From NCBI GenBank assembly GCA_002396205.1, contig DGXB01000099.1, positions 1 to 37,728 of the forward strand: DNA of 37,728 bases, given 5' to 3'. Both the position numbers and the translations under genes were made by a program. Shown one piece after another: positions 14,065-23,393 of the stretch. The notes under the pieces are model-generated. The model was not told where the DNA came from, did no database searches, and saw nothing but the letters and a program-made list of their open reading frames with translations. Each line of letters starts with the position of its first letter. Position 1 is the first letter of the stretch. The stretch comes from Bacteroidales bacterium UBA4243 (lineage in GTDB: Bacteria > Bacteroidota > Bacteroidia > Bacteroidales > F082).

Positions 14065-15969
14065 ATGAGCTGGCACAAACTAATCATTGACGTGGACTAT
14101 CAGCCAGCCGACCCTGGCTGTAGTAGTCATTATTGTGAACGAACTGAACGCTTGCTGAAAGACCTTAAGGCGGGTCAGGCTATCGGCTACAACGACCCTT
14201 CCGGTATCCTGCCTTCCATCACGTTGGTCGGCATCGACCAGAAAGGCGTCACCTTGCAGTCGGGGGGAACGACGGTGCGCCTGCCCGACTTCTGGGGCAG
14301 CCATTTCTCAAAGTTGGCCGAGGCTGGCCGCGACTACACCAACTTCCAGCTTTGGGTCGGTGTGGTTGAGGCCATCGACATCACCCACGACCTCAAGTTC
14401 CTGCGCCGTTTTGGCAAAAACAGCAGCATATTGGGCCTTACCCCTGCCGACATTGAGGTGCTGAGTGGCTCCGACGACCCCTACGCCATGTACGGCTACG
14501 CCAGCTGGCTTGCCACAAACAACCGCAACAGCGACGACATCAACAAGGCTTTCGGCCTTTACGCCAAGGCAGCCGAGGGAGGTTGTGCCGATGCACTAAT
14601 GGGTGAGTCGTTGCTGTGGAGTTATGGCATCGGTGGCCTTGTCGACTCGCAAATAGCCGCCGAACTGCGCGACGAAGCCGTCGCAAAAGGCAGCGAGTTC
14701 GCCGCAATGTGCCAAGCCCGCAACCGCATTGCAGGCTTCAACGCCAACAAGGAACCCGAAAAAGTGCTTGAAGAGATAAAACTGCGTATGGCTACTGATG
14801 CCGACTTCAATCCAAACTGGTACAGCATCATGGCCTACGCCTACGAGACCTTGGACGACTTGGAAAACGCCAAACTCATGTACCACGAAGCCATTGCGCA
14901 CGGCGAGGAAAGGGCTTGTTTCTTTCTCGCCTACATCTACAGGAACGAAGGCGATGAGGAAACCTATCGCAAGCTGATGCTCGAAGGCATCGAGCGCGGC
15001 TGCGCCCTGTGTTGCATCCTTGATGCCGACATGGAAGAGGAAGGGTTTTATGGGTTGAGCCTTAACAAACAGACGCAAACGAGACGCGAAATAACCAAGC
15101 GGCTGAAACAAGGCATCGAGTTGGGCGAAGGGCTTTGCGCCTACTACCTCGCAATCAACTACTATCACGGAGACCTTGGCTTCAAGCGTGACATCAAGAA
15201 AGCCTTCGAATATGCCAACGAAGGCTACCGCCTCGGCGATTCGTCGGCTTGCAACCTTATCGTCGACATGCAGGATGACGAAACGCCAAAAGACTTCAAG
15301 CTCGACGACAAACAGATGGCCTTCATGCGCCTCGAAGCCTTGCGCTTTGGCGATGACGACCAGCTGGCAAAAGTGGTGAAAGCCTACAACGAAGGGCTTT
15401 ATCCCCAAGAAGCCATCCAGGAGGAGATTCGGCGCGAATGGTTGCCCAAATACATTAAGCCGTTGCCCAAACTCGTGAAGGACGAGATGGAACCTACGGT
15501 GTTCATCATCCATCCTGACGGCTATGCCGAATACTTGGAAGCCGACATTTCAAAGTTCAGTTTCATGGATCCTTTCAAGGAAATCGGGGAGCTGATTGAT
15601 GCCGCCGACACGCGCAACGTGACGGTTACCCAACCGTTGCGCGACATCACCGAGGCCGTGGATTTGGAAGAAGGACAAAGCGTGGCCATGTTTTACGACA
15701 TCGACGCCGAGAAGAAAGGACTGAAAGTCAACCCAGTGGCGACCAAGTTGAACGGCGGCGAGGAAATGCGCGGCGCGGTGGTCATCGCCCTTGAAGGCGA
15801 TTTCGTGCCGATGGATTGCAACGACAGCGGCTATCGGCCTGTTTACAGTTTCACTTTTTATGACGACATCACAGCCGTGTTCGACGAGATTTACGACCTC
15901 GTGGGCGGCCAACTCTATACCGAAGACGACCTCGAAGACGACGACGGACGCTATGATCCATACGCTTAA
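14065..15969 (+). CDS. Sel1/TPR-like repeat protein of the signalling block
   Basis: This 634-residue protein has no signal peptide or membrane helix and should be cytoplasmic. Residues about 140-440 are helical repeats of Sel1/TPR type: AMYGYASWLA, KAFGLYAKAAEGGCADAL, AKLMYHEAIAHGEERACFFLAYIY and KKAFEYANEGYRLGDSSA. The C-terminal part (about 478-615) begins VFIIHPDGYAEYLEAD and contains NPVATKLNGGEEMRGAVVIA. That pattern recalls DUF3846-type domains, with low certainty. Residues about 55-615 are paralogous to about 393-970 of the MORN protein two genes downstream. It is the first gene of the block and probably a protein-protein scaffold. The acidic tail (TEDDLEDDDGRYD) resembles the paralogue's acidic stretch. 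Confidence 0.7.
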   Translation: MSWHKLIIDVDYQPADPGCSSHYCERTERLLKDLKAGQAIGYNDPSGILPSITLVGIDQKGVTLQSGGTTVRLPDFWGSHFSKLAEAGRDYTNFQLWVGVVEAIDITHDLKFLRRFGKNSSILGLTPADIEVLSGSDDPYAMYGYASWLATNNRNSDDINKAFGLYAKAAEGGCADALMGESLLWSYGIGGLVDSQIAAELRDEAVAKGSEFAAMCQARNRIAGFNANKEPEKVLEEIKLRMATDADFNPNWYSIMAYAYETLDDLENAKLMYHEAIAHGEERACFFLAYIYRNEGDEETYRKLMLEGIERGCALCCILDADMEEEGFYGLSLNKQTQTRREITKRLKQGIELGEGLCAYYLAINYYHGDLGFKRDIKKAFEYANEGYRLGDSSACNLIVDMQDDETPKDFKLDDKQMAFMRLEALRFGDDDQLAKVVKAYNEGLYPQEAIQEEIRREWLPKYIKPLPKLVKDEMEPTVFIIHPDGYAEYLEADISKFSFMDPFKEIGELIDAADTRNVTVTQPLRDITEAVDLEEGQSVAMFYDIDAEKKGLKVNPVATKLNGGEEMRGAVVIALEGDFVPMDCNDSGYRPVYSFTFYDDITAVFDEIYDLVGGQLYTEDDLEDDDGRYDPYA

Positions 15970-15996
15970 ACATTTGCAACACAATTACCTGCATAT

Positions 15997-18417
15997 ATGA
16001 ATAACAACATCAACCTGACCGACTTGGACCTGATGGCCATGTTTCGTGTGGCACAAGAGATAGCCAAAACCGATGGCGACATCACCACAAGCGAAGCGGA
16101 AATCTTCATCAAATACGCCGCACCGCTCAACATGAACCAGGGACGCATGGACCGCTTCATCAACTCCGCCATGAAGATGGATTTGGAGGATGCCTTCGAC
16201 ACCCTCAAGGAGTTGGAACCGGAACTGAAACAGTATGCCTCCAATTTCCTCGCCGAAGTCGCCTTGGCCGACGGCGACGTGAGCGACGAGGAGAACGACA
16301 TCTACGCCAACGTCATGGAAACCTGCGACTTGCCTTTCACCACCATCGGGCAGGACAGCAACACCGACACCGCCACGGAATCAAAATACAGCAAGCGCGA
16401 ACTTTGCGCCATCCATAATGCATTCCTAAGAGTTTGGGACTCGGGCCAAGCGGGTCAGGCAATTCTAATGGCTTTCTGGGAGCGTTACAACGTTTACGAT
16501 GGAAACGAATCTTTCGCCACAATGAATCAGGATGAAGCCGATTCGGTGCTTTATGCGATGAGCGACGAGAAAAAGGGAGAAGTCTCGAAGATGCTCCTAG
16601 AAGTCATTCTGGCCAAAGACCCTGACGACGAGGTTTTTTGCGATGCCGTAGACATAGAGCATTATTACGACCTCGTGGTGAAGACAGGTTTGCCCGACCT
16701 GCTCTCCGACCATGTCCTCGACTACGAGAACGAAGAGGGCGACGGCGAAACTCCCGAAGGCTTAAGGTTCACATTCAGCGACATCTATGCCGTTTGGAGC
16801 ATCATGGAAACGAAGTTTAATTTGACCTATCATTATCCCCTCGACGGCTTCCTTTCCGATTTCCATGTGGACCAGAGTCTCTTCACTGACTTGTGGCTCG
16901 ACAACTATATGAAGGAACCGGATTTTGTGGAAAGCGCGGAACGTGTGTCGCGTTTCGGCACCGACGAAAAAGCCTATGTTTCGAGGCTTTTGGCGGAGAC
17001 CATCTCGGTCAACATAGGTGAAGACGACGAAATCAGCGACAGTTTGGATGCCTACAAAGCATTGGTCGAAAACTACGGCTTCCCTGATTGCCTCGCCGAT
17101 TACCTCGACGGGCACGGCATTTCGGAGTACCGCACCGACAAGCAAGCCATCATCCGAAAAGTCGAGATTGAGCCTGACCTCTTCGTTGACGGCCTGAGCC
17201 AGACGAAGATCAAGGTTACGGTCAACATCAAAGGCTGCAAAGACGGCGAATTGCGACTTATAGCAAGCGTGTTCCATGCCGACGACGACTCGCCGGTGCC
17301 TGATCCCGATTTTATGCACTATGGAAACTATAGTTGGGATTATGATGACGTGGATGTCCTTAGTAAATGGATGACTTTGGAACCTTCCTACAACGACTCG
17401 ATCTTTAAGGACCTGGAGATGTACCTCCCGAATGATTTTTTGCCCCACGACAGGGACTATTATATAAAGGTGTTCGTTTTCGATATTGACGATCAGGTGT
17501 TCATCAGCTATCCTTCCCATACCCAAGGCTATCGTTTCAAGGCCACGAAGAACGAATACGACCCCGATGTGATAACGATAGAGCCCACCTACATCGTAGT
17601 GAGCTATTACGAGAAAGACAGGAAGAAAATCCCGGGCGACTATCGCGATTATCGTCCATGCACGATAAGGTTTGAGCAGATTGGGCTCTTGAACAGCTTT
17701 GACAAAATGAAAGGGAACCTTGGCGCAAAAAACCTTAGCTCACAAAATTACACCCCAGAGCTTGACAAAATCTCAGAAAAACTCAGTCTGAAATTGCCCG
17801 AAGCGGACAATGAGTTGAAACTGTGCATCATGTATGACGAAAACGGGGCGCACGGCTACAACAAATTGAGGGATTTGGCTGGGCTGGGTTGCAACAACGA
17901 CACGTTCTATGAGACCTTGGTGGTGTGTCTGCAAAACAAGGAAAACAATGGGACGGTTTACGGCTTCAAATACGTGAGCCAGCTGCGCGAAGTGCTGAAA
18001 GCCTTGGACGAGGCCGTCTATGGTTTGGCCTACAACGGTCCGGTTTACGACCAACCTGCTCTCGCAGAATCATACGAGAGGAAGTTTTGGCAGCAGGTGG
18101 AGACGGAAATCGACAAACTGAATTACGAGTTTGTCAAGCTCTCCGAAAGGGCAACAGCGATTACTCCGGAAAACGAGAACGTCAAGGGTGCTTACCATGT
18201 GGTTCTCAAGTCGGCGGGTGCCAAGAAATTGGTGGTCATCAAATTGATACAGGAAATCCTGCGCTGCGACCTGAATAAAGCCAAGCATTTGGCCGATACT
18301 GCCCTGGAAACGGTAAAAGCCTGCGAAAACGAGGACGAAGCATACGCTCTCAAGGCCAAACTGGAAGCGGCAGGAGCGAAGGCAGATGTGATATTTTACC
18401 ATTACATAGATGATTAA
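15997..18417 (+). CDS. TerB-like repeat protein with L7/L12-type C-terminal domain
   Basis: The 806-residue protein begins with a TerB-like helical domain (about 8-112) with paired acidic loops, KTDGDITTSEAE and ALADGDVSDEEND. Two diverged copies seem to follow (about 130-240 and 258-372), each ending in a helix then a G-[LF]-P-D motif. A beta-rich segment (about 385-560) comes next. The C-terminus (about 730-800) matches the ribosomal protein L7/L12 C-terminal domain: YHVVLKSAGAKKLVVIKLIQ, then LNKAKHLADTA and ALKAKLEAAGAKADV. In the ribosome that domain recruits translation factors; here it is more likely a protein-docking module. The gene lies 27 bases after its neighbour. The domain calls are motif-based; the overall role is unknown. 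Confidence 0.75.
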   Translation: MNNNINLTDLDLMAMFRVAQEIAKTDGDITTSEAEIFIKYAAPLNMNQGRMDRFINSAMKMDLEDAFDTLKELEPELKQYASNFLAEVALADGDVSDEENDIYANVMETCDLPFTTIGQDSNTDTATESKYSKRELCAIHNAFLRVWDSGQAGQAILMAFWERYNVYDGNESFATMNQDEADSVLYAMSDEKKGEVSKMLLEVILAKDPDDEVFCDAVDIEHYYDLVVKTGLPDLLSDHVLDYENEEGDGETPEGLRFTFSDIYAVWSIMETKFNLTYHYPLDGFLSDFHVDQSLFTDLWLDNYMKEPDFVESAERVSRFGTDEKAYVSRLLAETISVNIGEDDEISDSLDAYKALVENYGFPDCLADYLDGHGISEYRTDKQAIIRKVEIEPDLFVDGLSQTKIKVTVNIKGCKDGELRLIASVFHADDDSPVPDPDFMHYGNYSWDYDDVDVLSKWMTLEPSYNDSIFKDLEMYLPNDFLPHDRDYYIKVFVFDIDDQVFISYPSHTQGYRFKATKNEYDPDVITIEPTYIVVSYYEKDRKKIPGDYRDYRPCTIRFEQIGLLNSFDKMKGNLGAKNLSSQNYTPELDKISEKLSLKLPEADNELKLCIMYDENGAHGYNKLRDLAGLGCNNDTFYETLVVCLQNKENNGTVYGFKYVSQLREVLKALDEAVYGLAYNGPVYDQPALAESYERKFWQQVETEIDKLNYEFVKLSERATAITPENENVKGAYHVVLKSAGAKKLVVIKLIQEILRCDLNKAKHLADTALETVKACENEDEAYALKAKLEAAGAKADVIFYHYIDD

Positions 18418-18431
18418 AAAAACGACCTACT

Positions 18432-21400
18432 ATGAACGACAACAAACCCATCTACATTGGCGGCTGGCAGTTTGGCGACGCCATCCGTGAGGAACTCAAA
18501 GGACCCATCGGCGAAGGCGAGGTGACCTATCCCAACGGCGACCACTTCAAGGGCTATTTCCATCTGAGCTATGCCAGCATCAACGGTCCGGCCTATGCCG
18601 CCGAAGGCCGCTATGATTTTGCCGACGGCTCGTTTATCGAGAAGGCATGGATCAACACGAGTTCTGACCAAACCATCTTCGACCTGCATGGCGTGTTCCG
18701 CATCCATCATCCGCAAGGCCACGAATCGATTGCCATGTTCTTTAGGAACAAGAGGATAGGCTTTGAATTGGTCCTCACGGAAAAGCTTTACGCCATCGAA
18801 TGGTACGCCGGCGAGCGGCAGCGCGAAGTGGAGGTGAAGGCATACGACATCGCGGAACCCGATGAGGATTGCCTGAGGCTCGACCTCACCCTTGAGGACG
18901 GCACCCGCATCGTGCAACGGGGCGGATGCTATACCTCCAACAACTACAACGAACACGTTTACGAACCGCATACCGACATCACCGTATGGTTCCCCAACGG
19001 CGACAGTATCGACATGTGGAACTGGGGCCTCAAACGGCTTAAGCCTTACGATGGATACTTCACCGTGCATTGCGCCGAGACGCAGAGATTTCGTGAAGAG
19101 CATTGGGAAAACGGCAACCTCACGAAAGCCGAAGATTGGAAACGCGACTCTCGCGCCGCCAAGTACTTGACACTTCCTGAGCCTTTTGGCAAAGGCGAGA
19201 ATAGGGCATTGGTATGGCAGGACGGGCACATTGTATATTTCAATGTTGGTTGGACCTATGACGGTGAGGTGAAAGATGACCGCCCCGAAGGTCGCGGTGT
19301 CCTCACGAGTGATTCTTTCCGCCCCGAAGGGCAACGTTACGAGGGTGAGTTCCACGAAGGGTTGGCGCATGGAAAGGGGGTATTCGAGAACTCCAAAGCC
19401 GGTATTCGTCAGGAAGGCACGTTCGTGAAGGGTCGCTATCAGGAGCCTAATGCCGTCGATGGGCCAATCATACTTCACGCCAACTATGGGCATTCGAGGT
19501 GGTCGATAAGCAGCAGCGGCAAATGGAAATATGAGGAGAGCGACTTCGAAGCAAAATTGGACAGGCTGCCTTTCCCTGGCTTCGGCGACATCAACATAGC
19601 CCGTATCGAGAAGGACTGCATCACGCTGACCGATTACAACGGAAACGTGAAAGAGCTTCATCCAGGCGAGAGCCTACACTATTCTGCCGAGATAGAAGGC
19701 CGCGAATGGAGCGACGGCTGCGTGTATGACGGCGACGACTATTCGCTTGAACTTACTTGGGAGGAAATAAAGAGCGACAATCTCCAGAGCTTTATGGAAA
19801 CAACATTCGAAATCACCCACGACCGCGAGTTCCTTCAACATTTCCTCACCCGTTGGCGCACGCTGAGCATCTCGCCCGAGATGGTGGAACGCCTGAAGAA
19901 CAGCGACGATTACTATGCCTGTTACGGCTACGGACGATGGCTCTATTACGCTAACCCCGACGGCAACTCGATGAAGCTGGCGGAAGAAAAACTGACCCTT
20001 GCCGCTAACTACGGCAATGTGACCGATGCCTTTGCTGCTTTGTCCGAAATGCACTATGTCGGCGCTGTGGCAGAGGACAAAGTCGACCATCAGCAATCTG
20101 CCTTCTTGATGTACAAGGCAGCACATGAAAAGAGCGAATTGGCACAGTATCTGGAACTTTACAGCCTCATTTATGGCGAACTGGGATTCAAGGAAGACCC
20201 AGAGGAGGTTGTCGACATCCTGAAAAAGCACTTGGAGAAACACCCTGACAGCGACCCCATCTACTGGGACCTTTTAGGCTTGGCCGTAGCCCAAACCGAC
20301 AAGGACGAGGCGGTGAAGTATTACAAGAAGTCAATAGAAAGGGGCAACTCGGAAAGCTATTATTCTCTTGCCAAATACTATTACGACAAAGGCGACAAGT
20401 CGCTTTCACGCCAGATTGCCGAAGAAGGCATGGCAAAGGGTGCGGTGAACTGCCACAGGGCGTTGGCGTCATTCATGACACAAGACGATTTTGCGTCGTT
20501 GACCGAAGACGAACAAAAAAAGCTGCACACAGAGTTTGACCGTGGCCTTCGCTACGCCATTGAACACTGCGACCGTTACGCCTGCTATGTATTGGCTATC
20601 AGCATATTTAATGGAGAAAGGGGCTACGAAACCGACACCGCCGAGGCGATACGCATTGCCAAGCGCGGCTGCGAGTTGGGCGACAGCCAAAGCTTCGATT
20701 TGCTCGCACAAATACAGGGAATAGCCGACGACATTCCCGACGAGCTGCGCCTTGGCCAAAAAGAAACAGTCATGCTGTACTTGCAGGCATTGCGCCGCAA
20801 CAACATCACTGAGTGGGCACTTGAAAAGGTGGCGCGTGGCTATGCTGCAAAGCTTATGCCTGAGTACGATGAGGAGATAGAGAAACTATGGCTACAAGAA
20901 TACTACGATCAACGCACGGCTAATGACGAAAACCCCGACACCACGGGCGTGCTTAAGGTTTACCCGCAAGGGTTCTTCTATGCTACCGAGGTGGAGCCGG
21001 AGACCTTCGACACGCTTGCCGACCTCGCCACACTCATCGATGCCGACGGCATCGACCTTGTGCACTATTCCGAAGCACTGAACCGCATGAGCAAAGTGCT
21101 GTGCCGTGGCGCACACGCTGGTAACCATATCGTCATGGCCGTCGACCGCGACGGTTACGCCAAGGACCTGCCCGACAACATGCCAGCCACCATCCTCTAC
21201 GGACAAGCCATGGAAATACGCGGCACGGTGATGCTTATGCTCGAAGACGAGAAATACAACCTGAAACCCATCAAAGGCGTTATGTTCTTCGACATGTGCA
21301 TCAAAATGCTCAATGCAGCCACGGGCGGACTGACGCGCTTCCCCACCGATGAAGAACTGAACGCCGTCATGGGTCCAACGGATGACGACGCCTTCGAGGA

Positions 21401-21782
21401 ATACGACGATCCGTCCTTCCTTGAAGACGATGATGAGCTTTTGGAGCAAGAAGAAGAGGAGCAAGAAGAAACGACACCTGTGGAAGACGACGAGGACGCC
21501 GAGCCAAAGAACCTCACCGTGAAGATTGCCGACATCAGAGAAGCCATCGGGCAATGCAACCTTTGCCGCGACACCATCACGGCGTTGCTTCCCAACGAAC
21601 CCGACTATTGGTTCAGAAGCACCGACGAGTTGATGTATCCAATCAAGGATGCCGTGGAGAAAAACATAAAGCGTCACGGCGGCTACATGATCGATGAATG
21701 GCAGTATGTCTATGGGCAACAACCGCCAAGAGACATCCGCTATCTTGTCAGGTTCCAAATGGAAAGCAAAAAGAATGATTGA
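18432..21782 (+). CDS. MORN and Sel1-like repeat scaffold protein
   Basis: The 1116-residue protein starts with MORN-type repeats: GEGEVTYPNGDHFKGYF (about 27-43), GRYDFADGSFIE and RYEGEFHEGLAHGKGVFEN (about 302-320). From about 393 to 970 it is a paralogue of the first gene in the block, with the shared ITHDREFL, YYACYGYGRWLYYA and Sel1-like helices (EAVKYYKKSIERGNSESYYSLAKYYYD). The same C-terminal module is also shared (LKVYPQGFFYATEVE, then NMPATILYGQAMEIRGTVML). A strongly acidic linker (about 984-1026) leads to a unique 90-residue end domain. It has no membrane helices. Probably a large cytoplasmic scaffold. It sits 14 bases after the TerB-like gene and 27 before the next. Confidence 0.75.
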   Translation: MNDNKPIYIGGWQFGDAIREELKGPIGEGEVTYPNGDHFKGYFHLSYASINGPAYAAEGRYDFADGSFIEKAWINTSSDQTIFDLHGVFRIHHPQGHESIAMFFRNKRIGFELVLTEKLYAIEWYAGERQREVEVKAYDIAEPDEDCLRLDLTLEDGTRIVQRGGCYTSNNYNEHVYEPHTDITVWFPNGDSIDMWNWGLKRLKPYDGYFTVHCAETQRFREEHWENGNLTKAEDWKRDSRAAKYLTLPEPFGKGENRALVWQDGHIVYFNVGWTYDGEVKDDRPEGRGVLTSDSFRPEGQRYEGEFHEGLAHGKGVFENSKAGIRQEGTFVKGRYQEPNAVDGPIILHANYGHSRWSISSSGKWKYEESDFEAKLDRLPFPGFGDINIARIEKDCITLTDYNGNVKELHPGESLHYSAEIEGREWSDGCVYDGDDYSLELTWEEIKSDNLQSFMETTFEITHDREFLQHFLTRWRTLSISPEMVERLKNSDDYYACYGYGRWLYYANPDGNSMKLAEEKLTLAANYGNVTDAFAALSEMHYVGAVAEDKVDHQQSAFLMYKAAHEKSELAQYLELYSLIYGELGFKEDPEEVVDILKKHLEKHPDSDPIYWDLLGLAVAQTDKDEAVKYYKKSIERGNSESYYSLAKYYYDKGDKSLSRQIAEEGMAKGAVNCHRALASFMTQDDFASLTEDEQKKLHTEFDRGLRYAIEHCDRYACYVLAISIFNGERGYETDTAEAIRIAKRGCELGDSQSFDLLAQIQGIADDIPDELRLGQKETVMLYLQALRRNNITEWALEKVARGYAAKLMPEYDEEIEKLWLQEYYDQRTANDENPDTTGVLKVYPQGFFYATEVEPETFDTLADLATLIDADGIDLVHYSEALNRMSKVLCRGAHAGNHIVMAVDRDGYAKDLPDNMPATILYGQAMEIRGTVMLMLEDEKYNLKPIKGVMFFDMCIKMLNAATGGLTRFPTDEELNAVMGPTDDDAFEEYDDPSFLEDDDELLEQEEEEQEETTPVEDDEDAEPKNLTVKIADIREAIGQCNLCRDTITALLPNEPDYWFRSTDELMYPIKDAVEKNIKRHGGYMIDEWQYVYGQQPPRDIRYLVRFQMESKKND

Positions 21783-21809
21783 AAGTTGAATAATACATAC
21801 TTGCAAAAA

Positions 21810-22409
21810 ATGGACAAAAGCGTTAACAGTGAAAAACTGGTGGAGACCATCCTTGCCAACGTGGAGGTGATGCGCAAGAACGCCGAGGAGATGCGGATTT
21901 GGAAGAACTTGCCCTTGGCAAAGGAGACCTTTGAACTCATCAAGCAGGTGGGCGATGACGAGGGACCATTAGGCCGTGCCATGGGCTGCGAGAAGGTGGT
22001 GGAAAAGCTCTCGGAATATGACGCGCCACGCTTCACGCTCGAAATGCTTCGTTATGAGTTGGAACAACTGCAAAAGTCGGAGGAGAAGTCGGACGACCTC
22101 ACCGAAGAGGAGGTCAAAGACCACATCGCCGAATTGGAGCGCTTCATCGACGTGGAGCATGTCAGCTATAAGGAATACAAGGAGAAAAACCCGCACCGCC
22201 ATTTGGAGTTCGACGAGATAGAGCGCACTCCGCTTTGGGAGGAAATCAACCAAGAAATCGAGGCAGAGACCGATGCGTTGCTTGGCGACGAGCCGCGCGG
22301 CATGGGCTTCTGCTTTGGCTATTGGAGCGCAAAACGCGGTGTGCTCGCCAAACGTGGCATCGAGTGGTGCGACCCGCAACAAATGAACCCGAGGGTGATG
22401 TTCGACTAA
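21810..22409 (+). CDS. Uncharacterised protein of the signalling block
   Basis: This 199-residue cytoplasmic protein is mostly charged helix (VETILANVEVMRKNAEEM, then a Glu/Lys-rich middle). It ends in a conserved-looking motif, GMGFCFGYWSAKRGVLAKRG, followed by IEWCDPQQMNPRVMFD. The ATG at 21810 is chosen over an in-frame TTG at 21786. I recognise no functional family. It lies 27 bases after the MORN gene and 11 before the zinc-ribbon gene, firmly inside the operon. The Trp/Cys/Met-rich end is likely the functional or binding surface. Confidence 0.7.
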   Translation: MDKSVNSEKLVETILANVEVMRKNAEEMRIWKNLPLAKETFELIKQVGDDEGPLGRAMGCEKVVEKLSEYDAPRFTLEMLRYELEQLQKSEEKSDDLTEEEVKDHIAELERFIDVEHVSYKEYKEKNPHRHLEFDEIERTPLWEEINQEIEAETDALLGDEPRGMGFCFGYWSAKRGVLAKRGIEWCDPQQMNPRVMFD

Positions 22410-22420
22410 AAAAGCAAGCC

Positions 22421-23344
22421 ATGGAAACTAATGAAAGAGAGCAAGTTCGTGTGCGAGCCGACGAGCAAATGCGAGAGGCCGTAAAGCCCGATGCCAACGT
22501 CAATGGGAATGCTGGTTCGGGAAACTGTCCGTATTGCGGCGCAACGGTTGAGGCCGATTACGAGATTTGCCCCGCGTGTGGCCATAAGCTCGTGGAATAT
22601 TGCACCTTTTGCGGCGCAAACATGCTACCCACCGACATCGACTGCCCCGAGTGCGGAATGCCCTCCGATGGCATCACTTGCCCCGACTGCGGAACGCTTA
22701 ATTTCAGGAGCTTCTGTCGCAAGTGCGACCGTCCCCTCTCGCGTGCCGCTCGCAAGGCTATCGAGAAGGCTAAGGCCGACCCCAAGGTGCAGGAAGCCGT
22801 TGCTATCTTGGCAAAAATGGCCGAACTCGAAGCCGAGATGCAAAACGCTGAAAACGACGATGATGAAGGTGTCACCGACGACACCCCACACGAGCCTACG
22901 GAGAAAGAACTGCGCCTGCGCGAACTGATGGGCAAGGTGGGCTTCAAGCCCGCCGAAAAACCCAAGTCGCAACCCAAACAAAGCAGTTCGCGAAGCCGCG
23001 AGGAAATACAGGCCGAATACCAACGCATGGTGGAAGAAGCCAACAAGGTGCTGGAATCGATGGTGCCTCCGGCGGGAAGCACGCCGCAAGAGCAACGCAA
23101 CTACTCCACCGCTCGAAAAATTGCCGTCATGGAGACTTACAAGGAAAAAGAAATGGTAACACGCACAGTCAAAGAAGATCGGCTGGGATGGATATGCAAC
23201 AAGTGCCAAATATTTCACAGAGGTCCGCAGGAATGTGGCGTGAGACAATACGGTGGTCATTGGGTCACCAGAACAATCGATGTCGTGCAAACAAGCTTAG
23301 AGGAAGTGGAAAAACAGAGGAAAGTGTATAAGAGGATTGATTAG
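22421..23344 (+). CDS. Multi-zinc-ribbon protein
   Basis: This 307-residue protein carries paired-Cys zinc ribbons at Cys36/39-50/53, 61/64-75/78 and 87/90-99/102. A further CNKC...CG pair lies near 259-272. The middle is a long charged helix (about 105-215) containing low-complexity Lys/Pro/Ser. No enzyme domain is visible. Double zinc ribbons of this type commonly act as adaptors. Two later proteins of the block also begin with zinc ribbons. The ATG at 22421 is taken because the frame upstream of it overlaps the previous gene out of frame. The gene is 11 bases after the small uncharacterised gene. Confidence 0.8.
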   Translation: METNEREQVRVRADEQMREAVKPDANVNGNAGSGNCPYCGATVEADYEICPACGHKLVEYCTFCGANMLPTDIDCPECGMPSDGITCPDCGTLNFRSFCRKCDRPLSRAARKAIEKAKADPKVQEAVAILAKMAELEAEMQNAENDDDEGVTDDTPHEPTEKELRLRELMGKVGFKPAEKPKSQPKQSSSRSREEIQAEYQRMVEEANKVLESMVPPAGSTPQEQRNYSTARKIAVMETYKEKEMVTRTVKEDRLGWICNKCQIFHRGPQECGVRQYGGHWVTRTIDVVQTSLEEVEKQRKVYKRID

Positions 23345-23393
23345 GACGCCCGACGCGAGACAAAAAAGAAACATAACAAATACAATAGCAAGC

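Noticed and set aside
23345..23393. Separate promoter before the kinase gene
   Set aside because: The gap holds a GAGAC-like repeat word but no TAnnTTTG element, so there is no sequence support for an internal start.
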